Shown here in pieces: positions 25,623 to 34,687 of a DNA stretch of 64,000 bases. Under the pieces are notes generated by a model. The model was given only the letters and a program-made list of their open reading frames with translations, made no database searches and had not been told where the DNA came from. The position numbers and the translations under genes are program-made. Position 1 is the first letter of the stretch. Each line of letters starts with the position of its first letter. This DNA is from Gracilibacillus halotolerans (GTDB lineage: Bacteria; Bacillota; Bacilli; Bacillales; Amphibacillaceae). Location: NCBI RefSeq assembly GCF_014206945.1, contig NZ_JACHON010000006.1:55001-119000 (forward strand), in the 5' to 3' direction.

Positions 25623-26591
25623 ATGAAGTTGGGTGTTTTGGATCAAATGGCGCAACCGAAAGGGCTAACAGCGGAGGAGACAGCAGCTCAAACGATTGAG
25701 TTAGCACAATATGTAGAGAGCTTAGGCTATGAGAGATATTGGTTTGCTGAGCATCACGCAACAAAGGGGATGGTATCAAGTTCCCCTGAGATTATGATGG
25801 CTGCAGTCGCAGCAAAGACGGATGATTTAAAAGTAGGAAGCGGAGGTATTCTACTGCCACAGTATAGTTCTTATAAAGTAGCTACTCAGCTTTTTCAATT
25901 ACAGGCTTTGTTTCCAGGCAGAATTGAAGCTGGGGTAGGTCGTTCGCCTGGTGGTAACGAGACAATTCGTTCATTGCTAGCGGATGGAAAACCAAATCAA
26001 CTAGAAGAGTACCCTGAAAAGTTAAAAGACCTTGTTACGTACTTGAGCAAAAATGGAAGCATTCGTGCCGCACCGAGGACAGAGGAATCCCCAATGTTGT
26101 ATTCATTGGGCCTTGGTGAAAATAGTGCCAAACTTGCTGCAGAATTAGGTGTCGGCTACGTGTATGGGCACTTCATCAATCCGAGTCGAGGCAAACAGTC
26201 ACATGAGATATATGAAGCTCAATTTACTGAAGGCTATCTTACAAAGCCATCCAGAAGATCCGCCATTTTTGTTATATGCGGTGAAACAGACGAGCACGCA
26301 GAGGAGTTAGCAATCAGTCAAGATGCATGGTTACTACATGTGGAAAAAGGCTTGGATAGTAGAGTGCCTAGTACCGAAGAAGCAAGAGAAACGGATTGGA
26401 ATGAGGAAGAATTGGCTAAAATTCGAAACAACCGTAAGCGGATGATAATTGGCGGGCCTAATAAGGTTAAGAATGAGTTACTAGCTCTTTCTAAGCAATA
26501 TCAATGCGACGATTGGTTGATTCTAACAAACATTCACGACTTTGAGGAAAAGAAACAATCTTACTGCAGGATTATGGAGATACTTCATTAG
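25623..26591 (+). CDS. LLM-class flavin-dependent oxidoreductase
   Basis: The 322-aa protein is of the bacterial luciferase-like monooxygenase family in its MsnO8/YwcH-like branch. It has the N-terminal MKLGVLDQM, RYWFAEHHATKGM, VGSGGILLPQYSSYKVA, and the flavin-site segment RIEAGVGRSPGGNE. The substrate is unknown. The ATG at 25623 is chosen because AAAGGAG lies 8 nt upstream; the frame is open further upstream without a start signal. It stands alone between the ABC operon and the esterase genes. Confidence 0.85.
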   Translation: MKLGVLDQMAQPKGLTAEETAAQTIELAQYVESLGYERYWFAEHHATKGMVSSSPEIMMAAVAAKTDDLKVGSGGILLPQYSSYKVATQLFQLQALFPGRIEAGVGRSPGGNETIRSLLADGKPNQLEEYPEKLKDLVTYLSKNGSIRAAPRTEESPMLYSLGLGENSAKLAAELGVGYVYGHFINPSRGKQSHEIYEAQFTEGYLTKPSRRSAIFVICGETDEHAEELAISQDAWLLHVEKGLDSRVPSTEEARETDWNEEELAKIRNNRKRMIIGGPNKVKNELLALSKQYQCDDWLILTNIHDFEEKKQSYCRIMEILH

Positions 26592-27877
<1,286 letters not shown>

Positions 27878-27914
27878 TGTCAAACGATTGTTGCATGAAT
27901 AGCGTAAATAAAAT

Positions 27915-27928
27915 TGTAATCGCTTACT
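27915..27928 (+). promoter_or_regulatory. cre site upstream of the CBM9-esterase gene
   Basis: TGTAATCGCTTACT matches the CcpA operator consensus TGWAANCGNTNWCA at all but the final base. It lies 36 nt before the ATG, a position suited to repression by CcpA. Confidence 0.6.
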
Positions 27929-27963
27929 ACTTGAAGTGAAATACATTAACTATGGAGGCTATT

Positions 27964-29799
27964 ATGAAAAGAAAAACTATCAAACCTGTACTTACGATAT
28001 TGGTTGCTGTAGCGCTAGTATTCACCTATTCATCTAGTAGTTTGCCGGATGTTTCTGCTTCTTCAGGAAATGGAAAGTCAGGTAAATCTGCAGCGCCGCC
28101 TAAAAAAATTCCGGTGGACAAAGATGGATTTGATTCGGAGGGGAGAATGGTTGCCTATTTTGGCTCCCCACTTATTGATGGAGAAGTAGATAAAAAGGAA
28201 TGGAAGCATGCTCCTAAAGTAAAACCGAAATATATAAATACCGATAACGTTTCGGCAACATTTCAGGCGTTATGGGATGATGATGCGATTTATATTCTTG
28301 CAGAGGTCAAAGACAAAAATTTATCCGTAGAATCAGGTACGCCATATATGCAAGATTCGGTGGAAGTATTTTTGGACGAGAATAATGATAAGTCACAGGA
28401 ATATGGGATGGATGATTTGCATATTCGCGTTAACTATGAAAATGCATTATCAGTGGATAACGGAAATGCGGACGATTATTACACAGCGACAAAGAAAACG
28501 AAGGATGGATATATCGTTGAAGCGAGAATAGGGTTAAAAGGTAAGCCTGAAAATGGACAAGTACTAGGAATTGAATTGCAAGTAAATGATGCAGTAGGCT
28601 CCGAGAGGGTAGGAACGATTAATGTGTTTGATTCAACCGGTAATGCATGGAACGATACAAGTGTATTTGGGGAGATTGTCCTTGCAGGGAAAAAGAAGAA
28701 TGACACTAGCGGACTAAATCCTTATGATCTCATCAACTTAGTAAAGAAAACGTTAAAAATGGATTTTTCACTTTACAAAAACTCAAATGTTGTAATGGAA
28801 GCTATTGGTGACGTTACGGAAAGTGCACTCATCAATGAGAAGAAGGTTAAACAAGAACAAATTGATGAGCAGTATGACGCATTACAGGAGGCAATCAGCA
28901 AGTTGGAAATGACAGAAGAAGCTGCAAACGAAAAATACTTTACACCTCTTCCAGATGAGTATCGAATTGAATCCGAACAGCCAGGAACAATCGAAACCTT
29001 ACATTATCAAACTGAAAATTTAGATGGTGGAAAAGACGATAAGAAATTCCATGTTTATCTTCCACATGGCTACGACGAATCCGACTCAAGTAAGAAATAT
29101 AACGTTCTCTACCTCATGCATGGTGGCGGTGAGAATGAAGATCTTATTTTCGGCGGTCCAAATGAAAGTAGAGAGATGAAGAGAATTATCGATAACATGA
29201 TTGCGAAAGGTGACATTGAACCTCTAATCGTAGTCACGCCGAGTTTCTATGGAGGAAAAGGTGATGTTGCTCTATTCCACGAGGAACTAGTTAATGATAT
29301 TATTCCACTAGCGGAAACAGAGTACCATACCTATGCTCAATCTGGAAGCAGAGAGGATATAAAAGCCTCGAGAGCACATCGAGCGTTTGGAGGATTTTCT
29401 ATGGGATCCGTCACCACATGGCATACCTTTGCTGAAGCTCTTGACTATGTTAAATATTATATGCCACTAAGTGGTGATAGTTGGGCAATAGAGGATTCTG
29501 GTGGTGGTAGCAAGCCGAAGGAGACGGCTGAATACCTTGCAAATGTCGTAAGAAACTCTGAATATACACCAGAGGACTTCTACATTTTCAGTGCTACAGG
29601 AAATCAAGATATCGCATATCCGAATTTAAAGCCCCAAGTGGACGAAATGAGAAAACTATCAGATGTGTTCATTTATTCCTCGGATACAAATAAAGGGAAC
29701 TTCTACTTTATTGAAGCGGATGGCGGTGTTCATTCTTGGTACTGGCAGAATCAGTTTATTTACAATATCTTGCCGGATCTATTTGTAGACGAGGAGTAA
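27964..29799 (+). CDS. Secreted CBM9-like/esterase two-domain protein
   Basis: The protein is 611 aa. It has a signal peptide (about residues 1-33), then a CBM9-like carbohydrate-binding domain (residues about 40-240; LIDGEVDKKEWKHAP, ALWDDDAIYILAEVKDKNL, QDSVEVFLDENND, then VLGIELQVNDAVG). A helical linker follows (about 250-325). The C-terminal esterase of the same family as its neighbour (about 330-611) has HVYLPHGYDESD, LYLMHGGGENED, the nucleophile elbow GGFSMGS and the C-terminal GGVHSWYW. CBM9 modules are found on xylanases. The protein is probably an extracellular hemicellulose (feruloyl/acetyl) esterase. ATG 27964 follows GGAGG; the ATG at 27952 lacks a ribosome binding site. Confidence 0.85.
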   Translation: MKRKTIKPVLTILVAVALVFTYSSSSLPDVSASSGNGKSGKSAAPPKKIPVDKDGFDSEGRMVAYFGSPLIDGEVDKKEWKHAPKVKPKYINTDNVSATFQALWDDDAIYILAEVKDKNLSVESGTPYMQDSVEVFLDENNDKSQEYGMDDLHIRVNYENALSVDNGNADDYYTATKKTKDGYIVEARIGLKGKPENGQVLGIELQVNDAVGSERVGTINVFDSTGNAWNDTSVFGEIVLAGKKKNDTSGLNPYDLINLVKKTLKMDFSLYKNSNVVMEAIGDVTESALINEKKVKQEQIDEQYDALQEAISKLEMTEEAANEKYFTPLPDEYRIESEQPGTIETLHYQTENLDGGKDDKKFHVYLPHGYDESDSSKKYNVLYLMHGGGENEDLIFGGPNESREMKRIIDNMIAKGDIEPLIVVTPSFYGGKGDVALFHEELVNDIIPLAETEYHTYAQSGSREDIKASRAHRAFGGFSMGSVTTWHTFAEALDYVKYYMPLSGDSWAIEDSGGGSKPKETAEYLANVVRNSEYTPEDFYIFSATGNQDIAYPNLKPQVDEMRKLSDVFIYSSDTNKGNFYFIEADGGVHSWYWQNQFIYNILPDLFVDEE

Positions 29800-29845
29800 T
29801 CGTACAACACTTTAAAAGACAACAGATGTTAGAATGACAAGCTAT

Positions 29846-29871
29846 GGGAGGAGAATGTCCTCCCTATTTTT
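29846..29871 (+). terminator. Terminator between the converging esterase and araC genes
   Basis: GGGAGGA (29846-29852) and TCCTCCC (29858-29864) form a 7-bp stem with a 5-nt loop, followed by TATTTTTGTT. It ends the esterase transcript about 50 nt after the stop codon and lies just past the end of the opposing araC gene. Confidence 0.8.
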
Positions 29872-29877
29872 GTTGAT

Positions 29878-30651
29878 TTAAAATGTCTCCACATATTGAG
29901 ATTTTTGAAATTCCTTCGGTGTATTCCCCGTAATATGCTTGAATTGCCTACAAAAATGCTCTACATTTTGATACCCACACTGAGAAGCAATTTCTGCGAT
30001 GCTTTGGTTGCTATGAATCAAGTATTCTTTCGCTAGACGAATTCGGTTAGCAATAACGTCATCCATACAGGAAACCCCGAACGTCTTTTTATAGATGCTC
30101 TGTAAGTAACCTGCACTAATGCTTAGTTGCTCTGCCATTTTTGAAACCGTCCAATAATCTCCCGGATTGTTTTGAATCATGGTGCGGATTTTCAACAGAT
30201 TGTAATATTGTGGAGAGATATCACCATGGAAGTAAGATTCCAATAGCTTGTTGAATAATGTTTTTAATAAAAAGTCGATCGAGATTTCTTTATAATCTCG
30301 ATTATAGTTATGTTCAATAGATAACAGCTCAAATAATTTGCGACAATAGTTAGGATCGTTTACGGAAAACGGAACACCGAATGGAAGTGGAGACTCCGTA
30401 ATATAAGGTACGTCCGTTTCAAAGCGAATCCAATCATTGATAAACTGATCTCTTGAAGCCCTGTAATAAACTTTTTGTGGTGGACGGTAAATAATTGCAC
30501 TGTGTGCGGGGTACTCCTTAGTTTCACCTTGCACCCAAAATTCAGAAGGCGTTTTTGTGATAACAATTAACCAATGATAGCCTTCAGGTACATCGACAAC
30601 GAAATTGCTGTTGTGCTTCATATTGTGTTCAACGGAGTAAATATGTGTCAT
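29878..30651 (-). CDS. AraC-family transcriptional regulator
   Basis: The 257-aa soluble protein has an N-terminal cupin-like ligand-binding domain (about 10-150, YHWLIVITKTPSEFWVQG) and a C-terminal AraC domain with two helix-turn-helix units (about 155-253; VSKMAEQLSISAGYLQSIYK, then SIAEIASQCGYQNVEHFCRQ). It converges on the esterase genes and probably controls carbohydrate genes, perhaps these esterases. The start at 30651 follows AAGGAGG on the minus strand. A good cre site lies immediately upstream (30668-30681), so its own synthesis is probably glucose-repressed. Confidence 0.88.
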   Translation of the reverse strand: MTHIYSVEHNMKHNSNFVVDVPEGYHWLIVITKTPSEFWVQGETKEYPAHSAIIYRPPQKVYYRASRDQFINDWIRFETDVPYITESPLPFGVPFSVNDPNYCRKLFELLSIEHNYNRDYKEISIDFLLKTLFNKLLESYFHGDISPQYYNLLKIRTMIQNNPGDYWTVSKMAEQLSISAGYLQSIYKKTFGVSCMDDVIANRIRLAKEYLIHSNQSIAEIASQCGYQNVEHFCRQFKHITGNTPKEFQKSQYVETF

Positions 30652-30667
30652 CTATATAAACCTCCTT

Positions 30668-30681
30668 TGTAAGCGTTATCC
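30668..30681 (-). promoter_or_regulatory. cre site at the araC promoter
   Basis: TGTAAGCGTTATCC (plus-strand reading) matches the CcpA operator consensus at 13 of 14 positions. It lies 17 nt upstream of the minus-strand start codon, beside the ribosome binding site. Confidence 0.55.
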
Positions 30682-30767
30682 AAAAGAATTATAGCACATG
30701 TAAGAAAATACAAAGTGAGATGAAATGCTGAGGAGGATTCCTCTTCTTTTATATCTATATAATCCTA

Positions 30768-30834
30768 TATGACAAATGTCATACGAAGTAATGACAACAT
30801 CCACTGATAAAGTGGCATATCGATAACATATAAT
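30768..30834 (+). promoter_or_regulatory. Response-regulator-type palindrome and weak promoter of the ABC/two-component operon
   Basis: TATGACAAATGTCATA (30768-30783) is a perfect inverted repeat. Its half-site ATGACAA recurs at 30791-30797. Downstream is TATAAT (30829-30834) with a poor -35 (TGATAA, 30805-30810, 18-nt spacing). A palindrome upstream of a weak -35 is the usual layout of an activator-dependent promoter, and the operon encodes a NarL-type response regulator. Binding is inferred. Confidence 0.45.
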
Positions 30835-30863
30835 TAAGCTAACTAAATAAAGGAGCTGGTTCG

Positions 30864-31766
30864 ATGGAGTCGATAGTTGAAATAAAAAAGTTAACTAAAA
30901 AATTCAAAAAAGAAAAAGCGGTAGATAATGCGTCCTTCTCCATTCAAAAGGGTGAAATTGTAGCCATTCTAGGTCCAAATGGAGCCGGGAAAACGACAAC
31001 GATGTCTATGATGCTAGGGCTCTTACACCCAACTGAGGGGGAAACGTTGTTATTCGGGATGGATCCAAGGGAGAGAGCAGTTCGAGAAAAAATCGGTGTC
31101 ATGCTTCAAGAAGTGAGCCTGATGGATACGATTAAAGTAAGAGAAATTATCCAATTGTTTCGAAGTTATTATCCAAATCCCCTTTCAATGGAAGAACTCA
31201 TACGTTTAACAGGGTTAAAGAAAGAAGAGTTAAATAAGCGTACCGAAAAACTTTCTGGTGGTCAGAAACGTAGAGTCGGCTTTGCTCTCGCATTAGTCGG
31301 AAATCCTGATTTATTATTCTTTGATGAGCCAACAGTCGGAATGGATATTACTGCTCGGAAGTTGTTTTGGGATACGATTAATGAGCTTGCAGCAAAAGGG
31401 AAAACCATTATTTTTTCAACCCATTATTTACAAGAGGCAGACGATATAAGCGATCGAATTATTTTGTTCCATGAAGGAAGAGTTATTGCAGATGCGGAAC
31501 CAGACCTCATCAAAAAACAGCTTACTAAGCAGTCTGTTTCCTTTATCACAGAGCATTCTATTTCAGAAAAGATGTTTCTTCAAGAAGCTTTTGTTACGGA
31601 CGTATTTAAGAAGGATGAAAGAGTTCACGTTATAACGGATGATACGGATGCTGTACTACAAACAATATTTACTTCCAATTTAGATGTGAGTGATATTCGC
31701 GTAGAGAAAGGTCGTCTTGACGATGCTTTTTCACAATTAGTAGATACAGAAAAGGATGTAAGTTAG
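30864..31766 (+). CDS. ABC exporter ATP-binding protein, YvfR/LnrL-like
   Basis: The 300-aa protein has Walker A GPNGAGKTTTMSMML, the signature LSGGQKRRVGFALALV, Walker B LLFFDEPTVGMD and H-loop FSTHYLQEADD. A C-terminal extension of about 80 residues is typical of drug-export ATPases. With the following permease, histidine kinase and response regulator it reproduces the gene order of B. subtilis yvfRSTU, related to the linearmycin-resistance lnr system. The ATG follows AAAGGAG. It probably exports or confers resistance to an antimicrobial compound. Confidence 0.9.
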   Translation: MESIVEIKKLTKKFKKEKAVDNASFSIQKGEIVAILGPNGAGKTTTMSMMLGLLHPTEGETLLFGMDPRERAVREKIGVMLQEVSLMDTIKVREIIQLFRSYYPNPLSMEELIRLTGLKKEELNKRTEKLSGGQKRRVGFALALVGNPDLLFFDEPTVGMDITARKLFWDTINELAAKGKTIIFSTHYLQEADDISDRIILFHEGRVIADAEPDLIKKQLTKQSVSFITEHSISEKMFLQEAFVTDVFKKDERVHVITDDTDAVLQTIFTSNLDVSDIRVEKGRLDDAFSQLVDTEKDVS

Positions 31767-31781
31767 AGGAGGAGAAATTCT

Positions 31782-32519
31782 ATGAAAATAGTTATCAACC
31801 AAAGTCGAATCGAAATGATTCGGGTATTAAGAAATCCATATTATTTATTTTGGTCCTTAGCTATGCCAATCGTTTTTTATATTGTTTTCACAAAAATATT
31901 TGATGTAGAAACTGCCGATAAAGAAGTTTGGGCTGCCCATTATTTAATGTCGATGACTGTTTTTAGTGTAATGGGGAGTTCGATAATGACGATGGGTATT
32001 CGTTTAGTGGAAGAACGTTCTCAAGGCTGGACGAGATACATGCGTGTAACGCCTTTATCGGACTTTCAATATTTCTCAGCAAAGATGTTTGGCCAAACGG
32101 TTGTCCATGTATGTTCTATAGTTGTCATATTTACAGCAGGAATCCTATTTAATGGCGTTCGATTGTCTATATTTGAATGGCTTTTCAGTGCTTCGTGGAT
32201 CTTATTAGCATCCCTACCATTCCTAGCAATAGGATCATTAGTCGGCACCATGAAACGGGTAGATACTGCTATAGGGATTAGTAATGTGCTTTACCTATTA
32301 TTAGCTGTCACAGGTGGCTTGTGGATGCCGATTGATGTATTGCCTAAAGTAATGCAAAACATCAGTATGTGGTTACCAGCCTACCATTTTGGAAATGGAG
32401 CATGGGAGATTGTTAGGGGTCAATTACCTGAGCTACAAAACATTTTAATATTAGTCGGTTATCTAGTTGTTTTCATGGTATTATCTATGTATATACGAAG
32501 AAAGCAGGATGTGGTGTAA
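31782..32519 (+). CDS. ABC-2 type exporter permease, YvfS-like
   Basis: The 245-aa protein has six predicted TM helices and an ABC-2 pattern (FWSLAMPIVFYIVFTKIF, then GIRLVEERSQGWTRYMRVTP, GLWMPIDVLPKVMQNISMWL). The ribosome binding site GAGGAGG lies before the ATG, 15 nt after the ATPase stop codon. It is the membrane partner of the preceding ATPase. Confidence 0.88.
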   Translation: MKIVINQSRIEMIRVLRNPYYLFWSLAMPIVFYIVFTKIFDVETADKEVWAAHYLMSMTVFSVMGSSIMTMGIRLVEERSQGWTRYMRVTPLSDFQYFSAKMFGQTVVHVCSIVVIFTAGILFNGVRLSIFEWLFSASWILLASLPFLAIGSLVGTMKRVDTAIGISNVLYLLLAVTGGLWMPIDVLPKVMQNISMWLPAYHFGNGAWEIVRGQLPELQNILILVGYLVVFMVLSMYIRRKQDVV

Positions 32520-32522
32520 GTA

Positions 32523-33644
32523 GTGAGAAATTTTCAACTCTTTCCTGAGAGATATGGCTTTTTACCGTACGTGTTCTTAGTTTATTTAGCAATGCCTATT
32601 TATTACGTATCTTTAGAAACAGGGGTAAAAGCATTCGTCGGTTATGCTCTCATACTTCTTTTCTTTATTAGTTATCGACAGTTATACTGGCTTCCGACTA
32701 ATAAAAAATATTCTGTTTGGTTAGGTATTCAACTGGGTATTATTATTGCGCTAAGCATTGCTTATAATCCTTATCATTTATTTTTAGGCTTTTTCCCTGC
32801 GCATTTTATCGGTTATTACGAAGAGAAAAAGCATTTTAAGATAGCGCTTATAACATTTGCTATTACATTAGCGCTACCTACTATCTTATTAGGAATTATG
32901 CACTCGTTTATGAATATTTTATTCTTACTACCATTTTTAATAATTATGCTTATTTCCCCTTACGGAATACGCTCGATGAATGCACGTATGGCGTTAGAAG
33001 AAGAGTTGGAACAAGCGAATGAGCAAATTCGGCAATTAGTAAAAAGGGAGGAAAGAGTGAGAATTGCCCGAGACTTACACGACACATTAGGTCACACACT
33101 CTCACTTATCACGTTACAAAGCCAGCTAGTCCAACGGCTAGTTGAAAAACAGCCAGATCGAGCGAGAGAAGAGGCGAAGGGGATTGAACAAACCTCTCGT
33201 ACAGCTCTTCGACAAGTACGTGAACTAGTATCAAATATGAGAGCCGTTCCAATTGAGGAAGGGTTAATGCATATGGAACAGATATTGCAAGCAGCAGATA
33301 TTAAGTTAGAAGTAACCCAGCAGGAAGATATATCCGAAACTTCATCTGTTCAACAAAATATTATGAGCATGTGTTTAAAAGAAGCAGGGACGAATATCGT
33401 AAAGCATAGTCAAGCAACCTCTTGCTCTGTCGAGATACAGAACAGAAAGGGTTACATTTATATTACTGTAGAAGACAACGGAATTGGCATGCATATGAAA
33501 GAAAACAATGGTAATGGCATTCAAGGAATGAAGGAGAGACTTTCTTTAATAGAGGGTCAATTAGCCATCGTTAGCTCTAAGGAAGGAACAACATTGAAGT
33601 TTACGATACCAATGGTCCTGAAACAAGTGGAGATGGTTTTATGA
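32523..33644 (+). CDS. Sensor histidine kinase, DesK/YvfT-like
   Basis: The 373-aa protein has five to six N-terminal TM helices (residues 15-150) with no large extracellular loop, a coiled coil (LEEELEQANEQIRQLVKREE), the HisKA_3 phosphoacceptor region with H184 in RIARDLHDTLGHTLSLI, and a HATPase end (TVEDNGIGM, NGNGIQGMKERL). This intramembrane-sensing type monitors the membrane or the transporter itself. It starts with GTG 32523, three bases after the permease stop, and overlaps the response regulator gene by 4 nt. Confidence 0.9.
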   Translation: MRNFQLFPERYGFLPYVFLVYLAMPIYYVSLETGVKAFVGYALILLFFISYRQLYWLPTNKKYSVWLGIQLGIIIALSIAYNPYHLFLGFFPAHFIGYYEEKKHFKIALITFAITLALPTILLGIMHSFMNILFLLPFLIIMLISPYGIRSMNARMALEEELEQANEQIRQLVKREERVRIARDLHDTLGHTLSLITLQSQLVQRLVEKQPDRAREEAKGIEQTSRTALRQVRELVSNMRAVPIEEGLMHMEQILQAADIKLEVTQQEDISETSSVQQNIMSMCLKEAGTNIVKHSQATSCSVEIQNRKGYIYITVEDNGIGMHMKENNGNGIQGMKERLSLIEGQLAIVSSKEGTTLKFTIPMVLKQVEMVL

Positions 33645-34246
33645 TTAGAATCGTTATCGCAGAAGATCAACGTATACTACGTGGAGCATTGAGTACCTTA
33701 CTTGATTTCGAAGAAGATATGGAAATTGTAGGCGAAGCAGAGAATGGAGAAGACACGATTCACCTCATTCAGGAGAAACAACCTGACATTTGTTTAATGG
33801 ATATAGAAATGCCAATCAAAAGTGGGCTAGAAGTGGCAGAGGAATTAAAAAAGATTGGTTCCTCATGTAGAGTAATTATTTTAACCACTTTTGCGAGACC
33901 AGGGTATTTCGAAAGAGCTGTGAAGGCAGGTGTGTACGGTTATCTTTTAAAAGATGGTTCGATTGAAGAACTTGCAGAATCGATAAGGCGAGTGATGGCT
34001 GGAAAGCGTGAATATGCTTCCGAACTTATTATAAGTTCTTATGAGGAGGATAATCCACTTACTGAAAGAGAACAAGAAATATTAGCATTGGCATCAGAAG
34101 GTATGACAGGAAAAGAAATCGCTGAGAGTCTATTCCTATCATCCGGGACGGTCCGTAACTATATATCTGAAATACTTCAAAAGCTACAAGTGAAAAATAA
34201 AATTGAAGCGATTGCGATTGCCAAAGATAAAGGCTGGCTTCCTTAA
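33641..34246 (+). CDS. NarL/DesR-type response regulator, YvfU-like
   Basis: The 201-aa protein has a receiver domain (acidic pocket IAEDQR, phosphoacceptor D54 in CLMDIEMPIKSG, K at YGYLLKDGS) and a LuxR-type helix-turn-helix (LTEREQEILALASEGMTGKE, then LFLSSGTVRNYISEILQKL). It overlaps the kinase gene and is its cognate partner. The palindrome at 30768-30783 before the operon is a candidate target. A terminator follows. Confidence 0.92.
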   Translation: MIRIVIAEDQRILRGALSTLLDFEEDMEIVGEAENGEDTIHLIQEKQPDICLMDIEMPIKSGLEVAEELKKIGSSCRVIILTTFARPGYFERAVKAGVYGYLLKDGSIEELAESIRRVMAGKREYASELIISSYEEDNPLTEREQEILALASEGMTGKEIAESLFLSSGTVRNYISEILQKLQVKNKIEAIAIAKDKGWLP

Positions 34247-34252
34247 TGAGAG

Positions 34253-34282
34253 ACTTTTTCCATAATGGAAAAAGTTTTTTTT
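34253..34282 (+). terminator. Terminator of the ABC/two-component operon
   Basis: ACTTTTTCCA and TGGAAAAAGT form a perfect 10-bp stem with loop TAA, followed by seven T residues. Confidence 0.9.
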
Positions 34283-34314
34283 GAAAATAATAGGAGATAA
34301 ATAAAACTTATGTT

Positions 34315-34346
34315 TTGACTTATATACTATAGGGGGGTATAGTATA
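34315..34346 (+). promoter_or_regulatory. Copper-regulated promoter with CsoR operator
   Basis: The promoter is TTGACT (34315-34320), 17-nt spacer, TATAGT (34338-34343). The operator is the inverted repeat TATACTATA-GGGGGG-TATAGTATA (34323-34346), the classic CsoR box with its central G-tract. It covers the spacer and the -10, so bound CsoR would block RNA polymerase. Copper release of CsoR would induce csoR-copA-copZ. Confidence 0.88.
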
Positions 34347-34372
34347 AGTATAAAACGAAGGAAGTGATAACG

Positions 34373-34675
34373 ATGGGTGACTTCTTACATGATCAGCCTA
34401 TTAAGCCACGAACGGCCGATGAAAAACAAGCAGTTATTAATCGACTAAAACGAGTAGAAGGCCAAGTTAGAGGCATTCAAAAAATGGTTGAAGAAGACCG
34501 TTACTGTATGGATATACTTGTACAAATTCGCGCGATTCAGTCTGCATTACAACAAGTAGGATTTAGCGTAACGGAACGACATATTAAACATTGTGTTAAA
34601 GATGCGATCAATTCCGGTGAAGGAAATGAGACAATAGATGAACTTTTAACTGTCTTAAAACAATTCTCCAAATAA
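34373..34675 (+). CDS. csoR: Copper-sensing repressor CsoR
   Basis: The 100-aa all-helical repressor has the family signature RLKRVEGQVRGIQKMVEEDR. The Cu(I)-binding residues are in place: Cys in YCMDILVQI, then His and Cys in RHIKHC. The ATG at 34373 is preferred by family alignment; an in-frame GTG at 34364 is too close to the AAGGAAG site. It is autoregulated through the operator 27 nt upstream and begins the copper-efflux operon with copA and copZ. Confidence 0.93.
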   Translation: MGDFLHDQPIKPRTADEKQAVINRLKRVEGQVRGIQKMVEEDRYCMDILVQIRAIQSALQQVGFSVTERHIKHCVKDAINSGEGNETIDELLTVLKQFSK

Positions 34676-34687
34676 GGAGGTCTAACT

